64,000 nucleotides of DNA from UBA8752 sp040261275 (GCA_040261275.1 JBDQOI010000012.1:7264-71263); one strand, 5' to 3'. Counted from the stretch's first letter, positions 1 through 11,141 are shown. Numbers and translations are program-made. Notes: generated by a model not told the origin, from the sequence alone.

Positions 1-47
1 TTGTGCCGCATGCCGGGCGTGATGGGATTGAACTTGCGTACTGCCAT
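1..47 (-). CDS. rplB: 50S ribosomal protein L2, N-terminal fragment
   Basis: Only the first 15 codons lie in the window. They read MAVRKFNPITPGMRH, the typical bacterial L2 start. L2 binds 23S rRNA near the peptidyl-transferase centre. It begins 6 nt after the rplW stop, as expected in an S10 operon. The rest of the gene lies off the left edge. Confidence 0.9.
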   Translation of the reverse strand, partial: MAVRKFNPITPGMRH

Positions 48-53
48 GATTCC

Positions 54-347
54 TTAGATGTTCTCGTAGAAGTCAATGGTGTCACCGTCCACGAGACGAA
101 CGATGGCTTTCTTGTAACACTCGGAGCGGCCGCGAAGGACCCCCGTGCGGGTGAAGCGACTGCGGACCTTTCCGTCCACGCGCATGGTGCGCACACCCGC
201 CACGGTCACTCCGTAGGTCTGCTCGACCGCGTCCTTGATCTCGGACTTGTTCGCGTCGTCGTTCACCACGAACCCGTAGGCATTGATGCGCTCGCTCTCG
301 GCGGTCATCTTCTCGGTGATCAACGGCTTGATGAGGATGTTCTTCAT
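54..347 (-). CDS. rplW: 50S ribosomal protein L23
   Basis: The 97-residue product has the normal L23 length. It starts MKNILIKPLITEKMT and holds the conserved NKSEIKDAVEQTYGV segment and a basic VRSRFTRTG stretch. L23 lines the nascent-chain exit and docks trigger factor and SRP. It lies 3 nt after rplD in the S10 operon and is surely co-transcribed. No anomaly is seen. Confidence 0.97.
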   Translation of the reverse strand: MKNILIKPLITEKMTAESERINAYGFVVNDDANKSEIKDAVEQTYGVTVAGVRTMRVDGKVRSRFTRTGVLRGRSECYKKAIVRLVDGDTIDFYENI

Positions 348-350
348 GGC

Positions 351-980
351 TCAGGCGGTGAGGATGCCGGTGATGACTTCATGGGCGTTGTCCACGAAGA
401 CGATGTTCTGGCAATTCATGATGTCGTAGGTGCTCAGATCACCGGCCGTCATCACACGGTGCTTGGGCAGGTTGCGGCTGCTAAGGTAGAGGGCTTTGCT
501 CTGCTCCGGAACCACCACGAGGGTCTTCTGGTCTGCGAGGCCGAGCTTCCCGAAGGTGCCGAGAAGCTCCTGCGTCTTGGGAGTGTCCATGGACAGACCC
601 TTCACGACGCGGATCCCTCCGTCCTCCTTCGCCTTGTATGCGAGAGCGCTCTTCCTGGCGAGCTTGGTCACCTTCTTGTTGAGCTTGATATCGTACTTGC
701 GGGGACGGGGGCCGAAAATCGTACCTCCTCCCACAAACAGCGGGTTCTTCAAAGAGCCAGCACGCGCTCCGCCCGTGCCTTTCTGCTTCTTGATTTTCCG
801 TGTGGAGCCCTGAATCTCGGCGCGCTCCTTGGACTTGTGCGTTCCTTGGCGTTGTGCAGCGAGGTAGCGCTTCACATCCAGGTAGATGGCATGGTCGTTC
901 GGCTCGATGCCAAAAACGTCCTTGCTCAAATCCGCGCTGGCGGTCTTCTTGCCTTCCGTGTTGTAAACGTCGACTTTCAT
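351..980 (-). CDS. rplD: 50S ribosomal protein L4
   Basis: The 209-residue L4/L1e protein contains the central loop typical of L4 (QKGTGGARAGS, then FGPRPRKYD), which reaches into the exit tunnel. The C-terminal part has the usual VVPEQSKALYLSSRNLP region. It lies 3 nt after rplC. In enterobacteria L4 represses its own operon; nothing in the sequence shows whether it does so here. Confidence 0.97.
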   Translation of the reverse strand: MKVDVYNTEGKKTASADLSKDVFGIEPNDHAIYLDVKRYLAAQRQGTHKSKERAEIQGSTRKIKKQKGTGGARAGSLKNPLFVGGGTIFGPRPRKYDIKLNKKVTKLARKSALAYKAKEDGGIRVVKGLSMDTPKTQELLGTFGKLGLADQKTLVVVPEQSKALYLSSRNLPKHRVMTAGDLSTYDIMNCQNIVFVDNAHEVITGILTA

Positions 981-983
981 GAC

Positions 984-1613
984 TTAGGCTTCAGGCTTGC
1001 GAACGATGACAGTGGCACCCTTGTGTCCGGGCACAGCGCCCTTGACCACGATCAATCCTTCATCGGACATCACTTTGAGTACCTGCAAATTTTCAATGGT
1101 CACTTGACCGTTGCCCATCTGACCGGCCATGCGCATGCCCTTGTAGACACGTGCTGGCGTCGATGCCGCACCGATGGAACCGGGGGCGCGCATGCGGTTG
1201 TGCTGACCGTGCGTGGCCTGCCCAACACCACCAAAACCGTGGCGGCGTACCACACCTTGGAAGCCTCGGCCCTTACTGGTACCGACGACCGACACGAACT
1301 CGCCTTCAGCGAAAACGTCTTCGATCTTGACCTCGTCACCCGCCTTGTATTCGGCGGCATATCCGGCGAACTCGGCCAAGTGCTGCTTGGCGTTGACACC
1401 CGACTTCTTGAAGTGTCCGGCCATGGCCTTGCTGGTCCGGCTCTCCTTGCGGTCACCAAAACCCACCTGGACGGCGTCGTAGCCATCCTTCTCCGCGGTC
1501 TTGACCTGGGTTACCACGCAGGGACCCACCTCGAGCACCGTGCAGGGGAGGTTCTTGCCCTCCTCGCTGTACATGCTGGTCATACCGACCTTTTTTCCAA
1601 TCAATCCAGGCAT
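984..1613 (-). CDS. rplC: 50S ribosomal protein L3
   Basis: The 209-residue L3 starts MPGLIGKKVGMTSMYSEEGK. It has the conserved GTSKGRGFQGVVRRHGFGG and THGQHNRMRAPGSIGA loop, which includes the Gln methylated in E. coli L3. It lies 5 nt after rpsJ. Length and motifs are normal. Confidence 0.97.
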   Translation of the reverse strand: MPGLIGKKVGMTSMYSEEGKNLPCTVLEVGPCVVTQVKTAEKDGYDAVQVGFGDRKESRTSKAMAGHFKKSGVNAKQHLAEFAGYAAEYKAGDEVKIEDVFAEGEFVSVVGTSKGRGFQGVVRRHGFGGVGQATHGQHNRMRAPGSIGAASTPARVYKGMRMAGQMGNGQVTIENLQVLKVMSDEGLIVVKGAVPGHKGATVIVRKPEA

Positions 1614-1618
1614 GTCCG

Positions 1619-1924
1619 TCAGACTTTGATTTCAACTTCAACACCGCTGGGGAGTTCGAGGCGCATGAGCGCATCGACTGTAGCGGAGGAATTGCTGTAG
1701 ATGTCCAGCAATCGCTTGTATGCGCTGAGCTCGAACTGCTCACGCGACTTCTTGTTCACGTGAGGCGAACGCAGCACCGTGTAGATGCGCTGGTGGGTCG
1801 GCAGTGGAATCGGTCCACTGACAACGGCGCCCGTCGACTTGACCGTCTTCACGATCTTCTCGGCAGACTTGTCGACCAGGTTGTGGTCGTAGCTCTTGAG
1901 CTTGATGCGGATTTTCTGGGCCAT
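1619..1924 (-). CDS. rpsJ: 30S ribosomal protein S10
   Basis: The 101-residue S10 contains IRIKLKSYDHNLVD and GPIPLPTHQRIYTVLRSPHV, both diagnostic. S10 is a 30S head protein and, as NusE, takes part in antitermination. It follows fusA by 11 nt with no tuf gene between, so the str and S10 blocks appear fused into one transcription unit. Confidence 0.97.
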   Translation of the reverse strand: MAQKIRIKLKSYDHNLVDKSAEKIVKTVKSTGAVVSGPIPLPTHQRIYTVLRSPHVNKKSREQFELSAYKRLLDIYSNSSATVDALMRLELPSGVEVEIKV

Positions 1925-1935
1925 CTCTTCTTCTA

Positions 1936-4038
<2,103 letters not shown>

Positions 4039-4071
4039 GGTTTCGGAGGTGGTGTGGTGGGTGTGTCTTGA

Positions 4072-4539
4072 TTAGAAGCGGAAGTGGGAGAAAGCCTTGT
4101 TGGCTTCTGCCATCCGGTGGGTGTCTTCCTTCTTTTTGAAGGTGGCGCCTTCGCCTTTGTTCGCTGCGATGATTTCAGCGGCCAAGCGGTCCGCCATCGT
4201 CTTTTCGTTGCGGAGGCGGGCGTAGCTGATGATCCACTTCACCGCCATGCTGCGCTTGCGGCTATCGCGAATGGGCTGCGGAATCTGGAAGGTGGCTCCA
4301 CCGACACGGCGGCTTCGAACCTCCACATTGGGGGTCACGGCGTCCACGGCTTGCTTCCATTGCTCCAGGCCATCCTCTCCTGTCCGTTCGGTCACCTTGT
4401 CGATGGCGGTATAGAAGATGTCGAATGCAGTGCTCTTCTTGCCCTGCAACATGAGGTTGTTCACGAAGTACGTGACGTCGGTGTCGTTGAACCTCGGATC
4501 CGGAATCAGCGGATGCTTTTTGGCTTGTCTACGGCGCAT
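4072..4539 (-). CDS. rpsG: 30S ribosomal protein S7
   Basis: The 155-residue S7 starts MRRRQAKKHPLIPDPRF. It contains VEVRSRRVGGATFQIP and the C-terminal MAEANKAFSHFRF. S7 organises the 3' domain of 16S rRNA. It lies 6 nt after rpsL, in normal order. Confidence 0.97.
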   Translation of the reverse strand: MRRRQAKKHPLIPDPRFNDTDVTYFVNNLMLQGKKSTAFDIFYTAIDKVTERTGEDGLEQWKQAVDAVTPNVEVRSRRVGGATFQIPQPIRDSRKRSMAVKWIISYARLRNEKTMADRLAAEIIAANKGEGATFKKKEDTHRMAEANKAFSHFRF

Positions 4540-4545
4540 ATCGGA

Positions 4546-4920
4546 TTACTTCTTGGGGCGCTTGGTTCCGTACTTCGAACGACGCTGGTTGCGGCCTTCC
4601 ACTCCTGCTGTATCCAATGCACCACGTACAATGTGGTAGCGGACACCCGGCAGGTCCTTCACACGACCTCCACGCACGAGCACGATACTGTGCTCCTGCA
4701 GGTTGTGTCCTTCTCCGCCGATGTAGGCATTGACCTCATTACCGTTGGTCAGGCGCACACGTGCCACCTTCCGCATGGCAGAGTTCGGCTTCTTGGGTGT
4801 GGTCGTGTACACCCTCACACATACACCCCTGCGCTGGGGGCACGAGTCGAGTGCAGCGGACTTGGAGGTATACACCTTGTCCGTACGGCCTTTTCGGATC
4901 AACTGTTGGATCGTCGGCAT
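4546..4920 (-). CDS. rpsL: 30S ribosomal protein S12
   Basis: The 124-residue S12 is the first gene of the str operon. The decoding-centre loop TTPKKPNSAMRK and the GGRVKDLPGVRYH loop are intact, with Lys at both sites where streptomycin-resistance substitutions usually occur, so the allele looks wild type. The promoter about 71 nt upstream matches the Bacteroidota consensus. Confidence 0.97.
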   Translation of the reverse strand: MPTIQQLIRKGRTDKVYTSKSAALDSCPQRRGVCVRVYTTTPKKPNSAMRKVARVRLTNGNEVNAYIGGEGHNLQEHSIVLVRGGRVKDLPGVRYHIVRGALDTAGVEGRNQRRSKYGTKRPKK

Positions 4921-4991
4921 TGCTTGTTAATGGCGTCGTTTTCAATCATTCAGGGACAAAAAGCCCACTGCCCCATTTTTCAACGGGGGTG

Positions 4992-5021
4992 CAAAACTAC
5001 GTGAAATGCCGGGAATTCCAA
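4992..5021 (-). promoter_or_regulatory. Promoter of the str/S10 ribosomal operon
   Basis: On the minus strand a TTG (5019-5021) is followed by exactly 19 nt and then TAGTTTTG (4992-4999). This matches the -33/-7 consensus known for Bacteroidota housekeeping sigma factors. It leaves a leader of about 65 nt before the rpsL ATG. Confidence 0.75.
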
Positions 5022-5090
5022 CATGTAATTGTGCAGTTCATTTCACTTATCTGGGTGCACGAGGGGCAATGTGTTGGAAGCCAATCCCGC

Positions 5091-5098
5091 TACCTTTG
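5091..5098 (+). promoter_or_regulatory. -7 promoter element abutting the helicase start codon
   Basis: TACCTTTG matches TAnnTTTG and ends only 4 nt before the ATG at 5103. If it acts as a -7 element, the transcript would begin at or next to the start codon and so be leaderless. No clear -33 TTG is seen at 19 nt. Confidence 0.5.
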
Positions 5099-5102
5099 GA
5101 AA

Positions 5103-7409
5103 ATGCAGATGCTGGAAGGATTGAACGAGGCGCAAAAGGCGGCCGCCGGGCACGTGGAGGGCCCCATGATGGTGGTCGCGGGAGCGGGTTCTGGCAAGAC
5201 GCGGGTGCTGACCCACCGCATTGCCCACCTGATTGACCAGGGCGTGGACCCCTTCTCCATCCTCTCGCTGACCTTCACCAACAAGGCGGCCCGGGAGATG
5301 AAGGTCCGCATCGGCCGAATCGTAGGAGACGCCGAGGCGCGCAACATATGGATGGGCACCTTCCACTCCGTTTTCGCCCGGATCCTTCGGATAGAGAGCG
5401 AGCGGATCAACTTCCCCTCCAACTTCACCATCTACGATACACAGGACAGCCGGAGCGTCATCAAGGACGTCATCAAGGGCCTCGGGTTGGACGACAAACT
5501 CTACAAGCCCAATTCCATCCACGGCCGCATCTCCGGTGCCAAAAACAACCTCATTGGCCCGGCGGACTATGCGCAGACCCCGGAGATCGTAGGCGAAGAC
5601 CAGCAGGCAGGACGACCCCGCATTGCAGAAATCTATGCCCGTTACGCAGCCCGTCTGCAGCGCTCAGGCGCCATGGACTTCGACGACCTGCTCTTCAAGA
5701 CCAATGTCCTGCTCCGGGATTTTCCCGATCTGCTCCACAAGTACCAGCAGAAGTTCGCCTTCATCCTCGTGGACGAGTACCAGGACACCAACTTCGCCCA
5801 GTACATGATCATACGCCAGCTGGGTGCGGCGCGTGAGAACGTATGTGTGGTGGGCGACGACGCGCAAAGCATCTACAGCTTCCGGGGAGCCAACATCCAG
5901 AACATCCTCAACTTCCAACGGGACTACCCCGATTGTGTGGTGTACAAGCTCGAGCAGAACTACCGCAGCACAAAGAACATCGTGGAAGCGGCGAACACGG
6001 TGATCGCCAAGAACCAGGACCAGATCCGCAAGGACGTCTGGACCGGAAATGACGAAGGGGAGAAAATCGATGTGCACCGCGCACTGAGTGACAATGACGA
6101 GGGCAGCTTCGTGGCGGACGCCATACTTACCACCCGATCGCGCAGGCAGGCAGAGAACAGCGACTTCGCCATCCTCTACCGCACCAATGCCCAGAGCCGC
6201 TCCTTTGAGGAGCAGCTGCGAAAGCGCAATGTGCCCTACCGCATTTATGGGGGATTGAGCTTCTATCAGCGCAAGGAGATCAAGGACCTCATCGCCTATT
6301 TCCGGCTCGTGGCCAACCCGACGGATGACGAGGGCTTCAAAAGGGTGGTCAACTATCCGGCCCGCGGAATCGGCAAAACCACGATGGACCGGCTCACGGT
6401 GGCGGCCGCCCATCACGAATGCTCCTTGTGGGACGTTTTGCGCGACCCCATGCGGAAGCCGGTAGACCTGAAAGGTGCAGCTTGGGGCAAGCTTCAGGAC
6501 TTTGCCAAGATGATCGAGGGATTCGCCACGAAACTCGAATCCGCCTCTGCCTTCGACATCGGTCACCACATTGCCCAGCACACCGGACTGTTGCGCGAGT
6601 TGCACAAGGACAGGACCCCCGAGGGCGTCGCCCGCTATGAGAACGTGGAGGAACTGCTCGCGGGGATGAAAGAGTTCTCGGAGCAAGTGGACCCGGCTGC
6701 CCCGGATGCGGTCCGGACACTTGGCGACTTCCTGATTGATGTAGCCCTGCTCACGGACGCCGATCAGGACGACGGTGATGACAACAAGGTGTCGCTCATG
6801 ACGATTCACGCAGCGAAGGGCCTGGAATACCCTTACGTTTATATAGTGGGTCTCGAAGAGAATCTATTTCCGAGTCAAATGGCGCTGAATACGCGTGAGG
6901 AACTGGAGGAGGAGCGCAGGCTCTTTTACGTGGCGCTGACCCGGGCCGAGAAGAAGGCCACGCTCAGCTATGCCCTGACCCGCTATCGCTGGGGTCAATT
7001 GCAGCAGAATGAACCCTCCCGCTTCATCGAGGAAGTCGACGAGCAATTCCTCAACCTCCCGGTGGTGGATGCCCGCAGGTCCGAGCCCTTCGACTTTCAT
7101 TCTGCCCGCTCGTCTTTCTACAAGCCCATGCCTTCCGCCCGCACAGCAGGTGCGCCTCCCAAACCCGGGATGCGCAAGGTCTCGGATGCCGGGGCCGGAA
7201 TTGCAGGTGCCGGTGCGCCACCCGCTGCAACCGGCACTGCCGTTGGGGGCATCGAAGCCGGGGTGGAAGTGAAGCATGCAAGGTTCGGAAAAGGCAAGGT
7301 GTTGAAGCTCGAAGGAGAAGCACCCAATGTCAAAGCCACGGTCTTCTTCCCTTCAGCTGGACAGAAACAACTGTTGCTCAAATTCGCCAAGCTCGAGGTC
7401 GTTGCATGA
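5103..7409 (+). CDS. UvrD/PcrA-type DNA helicase
   Basis: The 768-residue superfamily 1A 3'-5' helicase has Walker A AGAGSGKT (residues 26-33), motif Ia LTFTNKAAREMK, motif II VDEYQDTN, motif III GDDAQSIYSFRGA, motif IV QNYRST, motif V LMTIHAAKGLEYPYV and motif VI LFYVALTRA. The C-terminus carries the PcrA/UvrD Tudor-like tail (VKHARFGKGKVLKLEGE). It should act in repair and in removing proteins from DNA. The start MQMLEGLNEAQ is chosen because it gives family length and directly follows the TACCTTTG element; an open frame runs further upstream but lacks homology. The stop overlaps the next ATG by 4 nt. Confidence 0.95.
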   Translation: MQMLEGLNEAQKAAAGHVEGPMMVVAGAGSGKTRVLTHRIAHLIDQGVDPFSILSLTFTNKAAREMKVRIGRIVGDAEARNIWMGTFHSVFARILRIESERINFPSNFTIYDTQDSRSVIKDVIKGLGLDDKLYKPNSIHGRISGAKNNLIGPADYAQTPEIVGEDQQAGRPRIAEIYARYAARLQRSGAMDFDDLLFKTNVLLRDFPDLLHKYQQKFAFILVDEYQDTNFAQYMIIRQLGAARENVCVVGDDAQSIYSFRGANIQNILNFQRDYPDCVVYKLEQNYRSTKNIVEAANTVIAKNQDQIRKDVWTGNDEGEKIDVHRALSDNDEGSFVADAILTTRSRRQAENSDFAILYRTNAQSRSFEEQLRKRNVPYRIYGGLSFYQRKEIKDLIAYFRLVANPTDDEGFKRVVNYPARGIGKTTMDRLTVAAAHHECSLWDVLRDPMRKPVDLKGAAWGKLQDFAKMIEGFATKLESASAFDIGHHIAQHTGLLRELHKDRTPEGVARYENVEELLAGMKEFSEQVDPAAPDAVRTLGDFLIDVALLTDADQDDGDDNKVSLMTIHAAKGLEYPYVYIVGLEENLFPSQMALNTREELEEERRLFYVALTRAEKKATLSYALTRYRWGQLQQNEPSRFIEEVDEQFLNLPVVDARRSEPFDFHSARSSFYKPMPSARTAGAPPKPGMRKVSDAGAGIAGAGAPPAATGTAVGGIEAGVEVKHARFGKGKVLKLEGEAPNVKATVFFPSAGQKQLLLKFAKLEVVA

Positions 7410-8077
7410 TGGGCCATTCCTCCTGCCGGGCCATGCTGGCGCTGACACTGTTGTGGATGTTCCTCGTGGGGTGCGAACGCCGCAGCGAAGGGATGCTCCT
7501 TCAGTTGGAGGGACAAGCCTTGACCTTGCCCGCGCGAGAGGCTCTGGACGGCTTGGACTTCAGCCTCTACGAAAGGGCAGTGGAGGACGGTGCATTGCAA
7601 GCCGAGGTCATCATCGCGGAAGCGGAATCCGACGATGAAGGACGGTTCGCGGTGGAGTTTCCGAGGAAAAGCAGCTACAGCCTGCGATGGACGTCTTCTG
7701 CCGAAAGCCATTTTCCGGCTTCTGGCACTTTGGACCCCGAAGATCTGTACCCCAATGTCCCTTATGAACTGGAGCTGGGAATGTACCCCGTGTGCACCCT
7801 CCACGTGAACTTGGCCAGTGTTGCGCCGGAAGACAGCACGGACCGAATGCTGTTCAATTTGGGCGAGGAGTTCGACTGTGCCTGCTGCCCCACCGACCCC
7901 CTTGTTTTGGAAGGGGTGGGTGCGGATTCCTCTTGGTCCTGTGTGATGTATGGCGGCCATTGGATGACGTGGGGGGCCGACCTCGAGGTGGCCCTCATCG
8001 GACAACCCGAGGGCCTCTTCCTGGATTCCGTTTTCTGCCCGGCCTTTGGTTCGGCGGCGTTGAACCTGACCTGGTGA
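7406..8077 (+). CDS. Predicted lipoprotein of unknown function
   Basis: The 223-residue protein has a hydrophobic N-terminus ending in a lipobox (FLVGC, lipidated Cys23), so it is probably membrane anchored. The rest is acidic, with no family I recognise. A CACCPTDP segment and further Cys residues suggest disulfides. It overlaps the helicase stop by 4 nt and the esterase start by 1 nt, so it is probably co-transcribed. The function is unknown. Confidence 0.75.
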   Translation: MMGHSSCRAMLALTLLWMFLVGCERRSEGMLLQLEGQALTLPAREALDGLDFSLYERAVEDGALQAEVIIAEAESDDEGRFAVEFPRKSSYSLRWTSSAESHFPASGTLDPEDLYPNVPYELELGMYPVCTLHVNLASVAPEDSTDRMLFNLGEEFDCACCPTDPLVLEGVGADSSWSCVMYGGHWMTWGADLEVALIGQPEGLFLDSVFCPAFGSAALNLTW

Positions 8078-8760
8078 TGTCCACCCTGTCGGTCACGTCA
8101 CACCGCATGGAGGTGCCGCGCTCAGCCCGGTATTGGATGCTTGAGCCCGAAGGAGTGGCGACCAAGGGAACCTTGTATGTACTGCATGGCTACGGTCAGC
8201 TGGCGCAGTATTTCATTCGCAAATTCCAAGCGGTGGCGGACCATGGTTGGCGCATCGTGGCGCCAGAGGGCGCCCACCGATTCTACTTGGAGGGCTATTC
8301 CGGACGCGTGGGAGCCAGTTGGATGACGAAGGAGGACCGACTCGCGGACATTGCAGACTATGTGCGGTTCCTCGATTTGCTCCGCAAAGGACGCGAGACC
8401 ACCGATGGTTCCTTGCCCCACGTGCTCCTCGGTTTTTCTCAAGGGGTGGCCACCGCATTCCGTTGGATGGCCATGGGAGAAGGTGGACCGGGCTCATGGC
8501 ATGGAATTGTGGCGCACAGCGGCATCATTCCACCGGACCTTCCCCAAGATGAAGGCTTACTCGAAGATGCCCCGGCATTGCATCTCATCGGTGGGCTGGA
8601 AGATGCCTTCATCACCTCGCTCGAAGATGGCTTCTCGACCTCCGAGCAAGAGTGGCAGCGATGCGGAGGACAACCCCACCAGACCTTGCGGCTCACCTTC
8701 AACGGAGGACACGACATTCACGCGGCCTCTGTCATTCAGGCGCTGGGTCATATCGGCTGA
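8077..8760 (+). CDS. Alpha/beta hydrolase, phospholipase/carboxylesterase family
   Basis: The 227-residue predicted cytosolic esterase has an oxyanion strand (VLHGYG, residues 35-40), the nucleophile elbow GFSQG with Ser121, an acid-site region GGLEDAFI and a C-terminal His within GGHDIHAASV. It fits the YpfH-like serine esterase family, which hydrolyses short acyl esters or lysolipids; the true substrate is unknown. The start at 8077 overlaps the upstream stop (TGATG). A much longer upstream reading is out of register with homology and was discarded. Confidence 0.85.
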   Translation: MSTLSVTSHRMEVPRSARYWMLEPEGVATKGTLYVLHGYGQLAQYFIRKFQAVADHGWRIVAPEGAHRFYLEGYSGRVGASWMTKEDRLADIADYVRFLDLLRKGRETTDGSLPHVLLGFSQGVATAFRWMAMGEGGPGSWHGIVAHSGIIPPDLPQDEGLLEDAPALHLIGGLEDAFITSLEDGFSTSEQEWQRCGGQPHQTLRLTFNGGHDIHAASVIQALGHIG

Positions 8761-8786
8761 CCCAAGTATTCGTGTAATTTCGGGCC

Positions 8787-9215
8787 ATGACTCGATTCAC
8801 CCGTCCCCTTTTTGGCATGTGGCTGGCCGCATGCTGTGCCCTTGTGATTTCTTCCTGCGCTAGCGGAGACGCAAAGGCTGACACCGCCCAAGATGACGCC
8901 CTGGACACCACCTCCGAAGTGGTTTCCGCTGAGTTTCCTGGCGGTGCTGCTGCCGTCATGAACTTCATCTCCGGTGCCGTCACTTACCCCGAATCCGCCA
9001 AAGCAGATGGTGTGGAAGGAAAGGTATTCGTTGAATTCACCATCTCAGAAAGCGGTGCCGTGACCAATGCACGTGTGCTGGAATCGCTCCACCCCGCCCT
9101 CGACAGTGCAGCTGTTGCCGCGGCCATGGCCATGCCCGCTTGGGCCCCCGCGACCAAGGAAGGGAAGGCCATCGCGACCACGATTACGCTGCCTATTCTG
9201 TTCCGTATGGATTGA
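8787..9215 (+). CDS. TonB C-terminal domain lipoprotein
   Basis: The 142-residue protein has a signal peptide with lipobox (VISSC, Cys24), a short acidic linker and a TonB-like C-terminal domain (YPESAKADGVEGKVFVEFTI to LPILFRMD). Classical TonB has an N-terminal membrane anchor and a Pro-rich spacer; here a lipid anchor replaces it, a layout common in Bacteroidota. It probably contacts an outer-membrane transporter or acts in the envelope. TAATTTCG at 8775-8782 lies 4 nt before the ATG, so it may have its own leaderless transcript. Confidence 0.85.
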   Translation: MTRFTRPLFGMWLAACCALVISSCASGDAKADTAQDDALDTTSEVVSAEFPGGAAAVMNFISGAVTYPESAKADGVEGKVFVEFTISESGAVTNARVLESLHPALDSAAVAAAMAMPAWAPATKEGKAIATTITLPILFRMD

Positions 9216-9314
9216 CCCCATTCGGGAATGACATCCAAGGTGGTTCGGGACTTCGCGTCTCGGGCCACCTTTTCATTTGGGGCGGCGTTAACTTGACACC
9301 TGAAACCCGCACCC

Positions 9315-11123
9315 ATGAGATCCGCTGCTGTTCCTTGTCTGTTGCTCGTCGCCGTTTTCCTGTCAAATCCGGTCGTCCGAGCCCAACACTTTGACTCTCC
9401 CCTCTCCCACGGGATTGACCCTCGAGAAGTCGAATACTACGAGGCCCATCCGTTCCAAACGGTAGCCACGCGTGGGGAAACCACGCCCCCGGAATTCGAG
9501 GGGCTCCGCACCATGGCCGAATGGGAGGAAATCGAAATCCTCTGCGTGGGCTGGGAAGGGTACAGCGCGATCCAAAAGCAGATCGTAGTCAACGCCGCCC
9601 AAGAGTGTGAGGTCATCGTACTGACCGAGGACCCGGCCTATGTCGAGGACTACATTACTTCCGCCAACAATGGAGGTGCCGCGGCGACCCTGGACAATAT
9701 CACGACGATCGAAACCCCGCTCAATACGGTGTGGATTCGGGATTACGGACCCAATACCGTTTACGGCACAGGGGTGGACGACCGCATCATCGTCGATTGG
9801 CTCTACAACCGCCCGAGGCCGGATGACGATGTCTCGCCGCAGGTCATCGCGGACCACATGGGCATCACCCTGTACGAGACCACAGCGGAGCCCTACGACC
9901 TCATGAATACGGGCGGCAATTTCATGAGCGACGGGTTCGGTATGGGATTCGCTTCCAACCTCATCGTGGATGAGAATTCGGGGGGAGGCACCTGGTGGGG
10001 CACGCAGTTCCCGGACCAGAGCGTGGAAGAGATTGAAGGCATCCTTGCCGACTTCATGGGACTGCACACCTATGTGCGGATGGAAAACCTGCCCTTTGAT
10101 GGCATCCACCACATCGACATGCACATGAAGCTCCTCGATGAGGAGACGATTCTGATGGCGGAATATCCCGAAGGCATAGCGGATGGGCCCCAGATTGAAG
10201 CCAACCTCGAATACGTTCTCTCCAACCACAACAGCAAGTGGGGCACCCCCTTCGAGGTGTTGCGCATCCCATCGCCACCCGAGCCCGGCTGGGGGGGCGG
10301 CTTCCCGGATGAAGGGGGAGACTACATGACCTATACCAATTCGGTGTTCGTCAACAACACCATTCTCGTCCCCACCTATTATGAAGAGTACGATGCCATT
10401 GCATTGGGCATCTATGAAGAGGCCATGCCCGGCTACAATGTCGTGGGCATCGACTGCAATCAAATCATCTCCGCCAGCGGTGCCATCCATTGCATCACCC
10501 ACAGTGTGGGCGTCGAGGACCCGCTGCTCATCAGCCATCAGCCGCTCGATGACACGGAAGACACCGCCAATCCTTATCCGGTGGAGGCATTGGTTCAACA
10601 CCGTTCCGGCATCGAATCCGCCCGCCTGTTCTGGCGTTTGGAAGGCCAGTCCGAGTACAATGAGGTGGCCATGACCGAGGGCATGGAGGACATGTGGTCC
10701 GCCGGCATCCCGGCGCAGCCCGAAAACACGGTGGTTCAGTACTACGTAGAGGGCACCTCCGTCAGCGGAAAGGTGCAGGACCGCCCCATGCCCGCGCCGG
10801 AGGGATACTGGCAGTTCCGGGTAGGGGAGATTGTGGTGAATGGTCTCGATGTGCTCCCTGCCTTCGCAGGATTCCAGCCCGCCTTTCCCAACCCCGCTTC
10901 TGCCATTACCTGCATTCCTGTAGCGTTGAGCCGAGCCGCCGAAGGCCGCATTGTCCTGCGCGATGCCGTGGGCCGCGAAGTCGCCATTTTGTTCGAAGGG
11001 CAAGTTCCCGCAGGCATCAGCAAACACTTCGTGGATGCCGCTCGCCTGGTCGCCGGAGCCCATGTCATCACCCTCGAATTGGAGGGGCAAGGCGTTTGGT
11101 CCCAGCGCCTGATGGTACGGTAA
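9315..11123 (+). CDS. Porphyromonas-type peptidylarginine deiminase with T9SS sorting domain
   Basis: The 602-residue secreted protein has a signal peptide to about residue 23. The guanidine-deiminase fold carries WIRDYGP (Asp143), NRPRP (Arg166, Arg168), HHIDMH (His266, Asp268), YTNS (Asn352) and IHCITH (Cys393). From memory of the family these line up with the catalytic Asp, His, Asp, Asn and Cys of P. gingivalis PPAD, and the two Arg with those that bind the substrate C-terminal carboxylate. Residues 440-515 look like an Ig-type domain. The final 80 residues (from FQPAFPNPAS to the last strand) are a type A T9SS signal, predicting export and surface anchoring. A simple agmatine deiminase is less likely because of the export signals. 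Confidence 0.85.
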   Translation: MRSAAVPCLLLVAVFLSNPVVRAQHFDSPLSHGIDPREVEYYEAHPFQTVATRGETTPPEFEGLRTMAEWEEIEILCVGWEGYSAIQKQIVVNAAQECEVIVLTEDPAYVEDYITSANNGGAAATLDNITTIETPLNTVWIRDYGPNTVYGTGVDDRIIVDWLYNRPRPDDDVSPQVIADHMGITLYETTAEPYDLMNTGGNFMSDGFGMGFASNLIVDENSGGGTWWGTQFPDQSVEEIEGILADFMGLHTYVRMENLPFDGIHHIDMHMKLLDEETILMAEYPEGIADGPQIEANLEYVLSNHNSKWGTPFEVLRIPSPPEPGWGGGFPDEGGDYMTYTNSVFVNNTILVPTYYEEYDAIALGIYEEAMPGYNVVGIDCNQIISASGAIHCITHSVGVEDPLLISHQPLDDTEDTANPYPVEALVQHRSGIESARLFWRLEGQSEYNEVAMTEGMEDMWSAGIPAQPENTVVQYYVEGTSVSGKVQDRPMPAPEGYWQFRVGEIVVNGLDVLPAFAGFQPAFPNPASAITCIPVALSRAAEGRIVLRDAVGREVAILFEGQVPAGISKHFVDAARLVAGAHVITLELEGQGVWSQRLMVR

Positions 11124-11141
11124 CCCGCATCGCGGGTGTGC

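Noticed and set aside
3..1700. 565-codon open frame on the plus strand opposite the ribosomal protein genes
   Set aside because: It lies antisense to rplW, rplD, rplC and part of rpsJ, whose products are unmistakable. Its translation is rich in His, Leu and Val with no domain.
4761..5102. N-terminal extension of the helicase to 882 residues
   Set aside because: The extra 114 codons overlap rpsL and its promoter on the other strand and resemble nothing. The family start matches MQMLEGLNEAQ.
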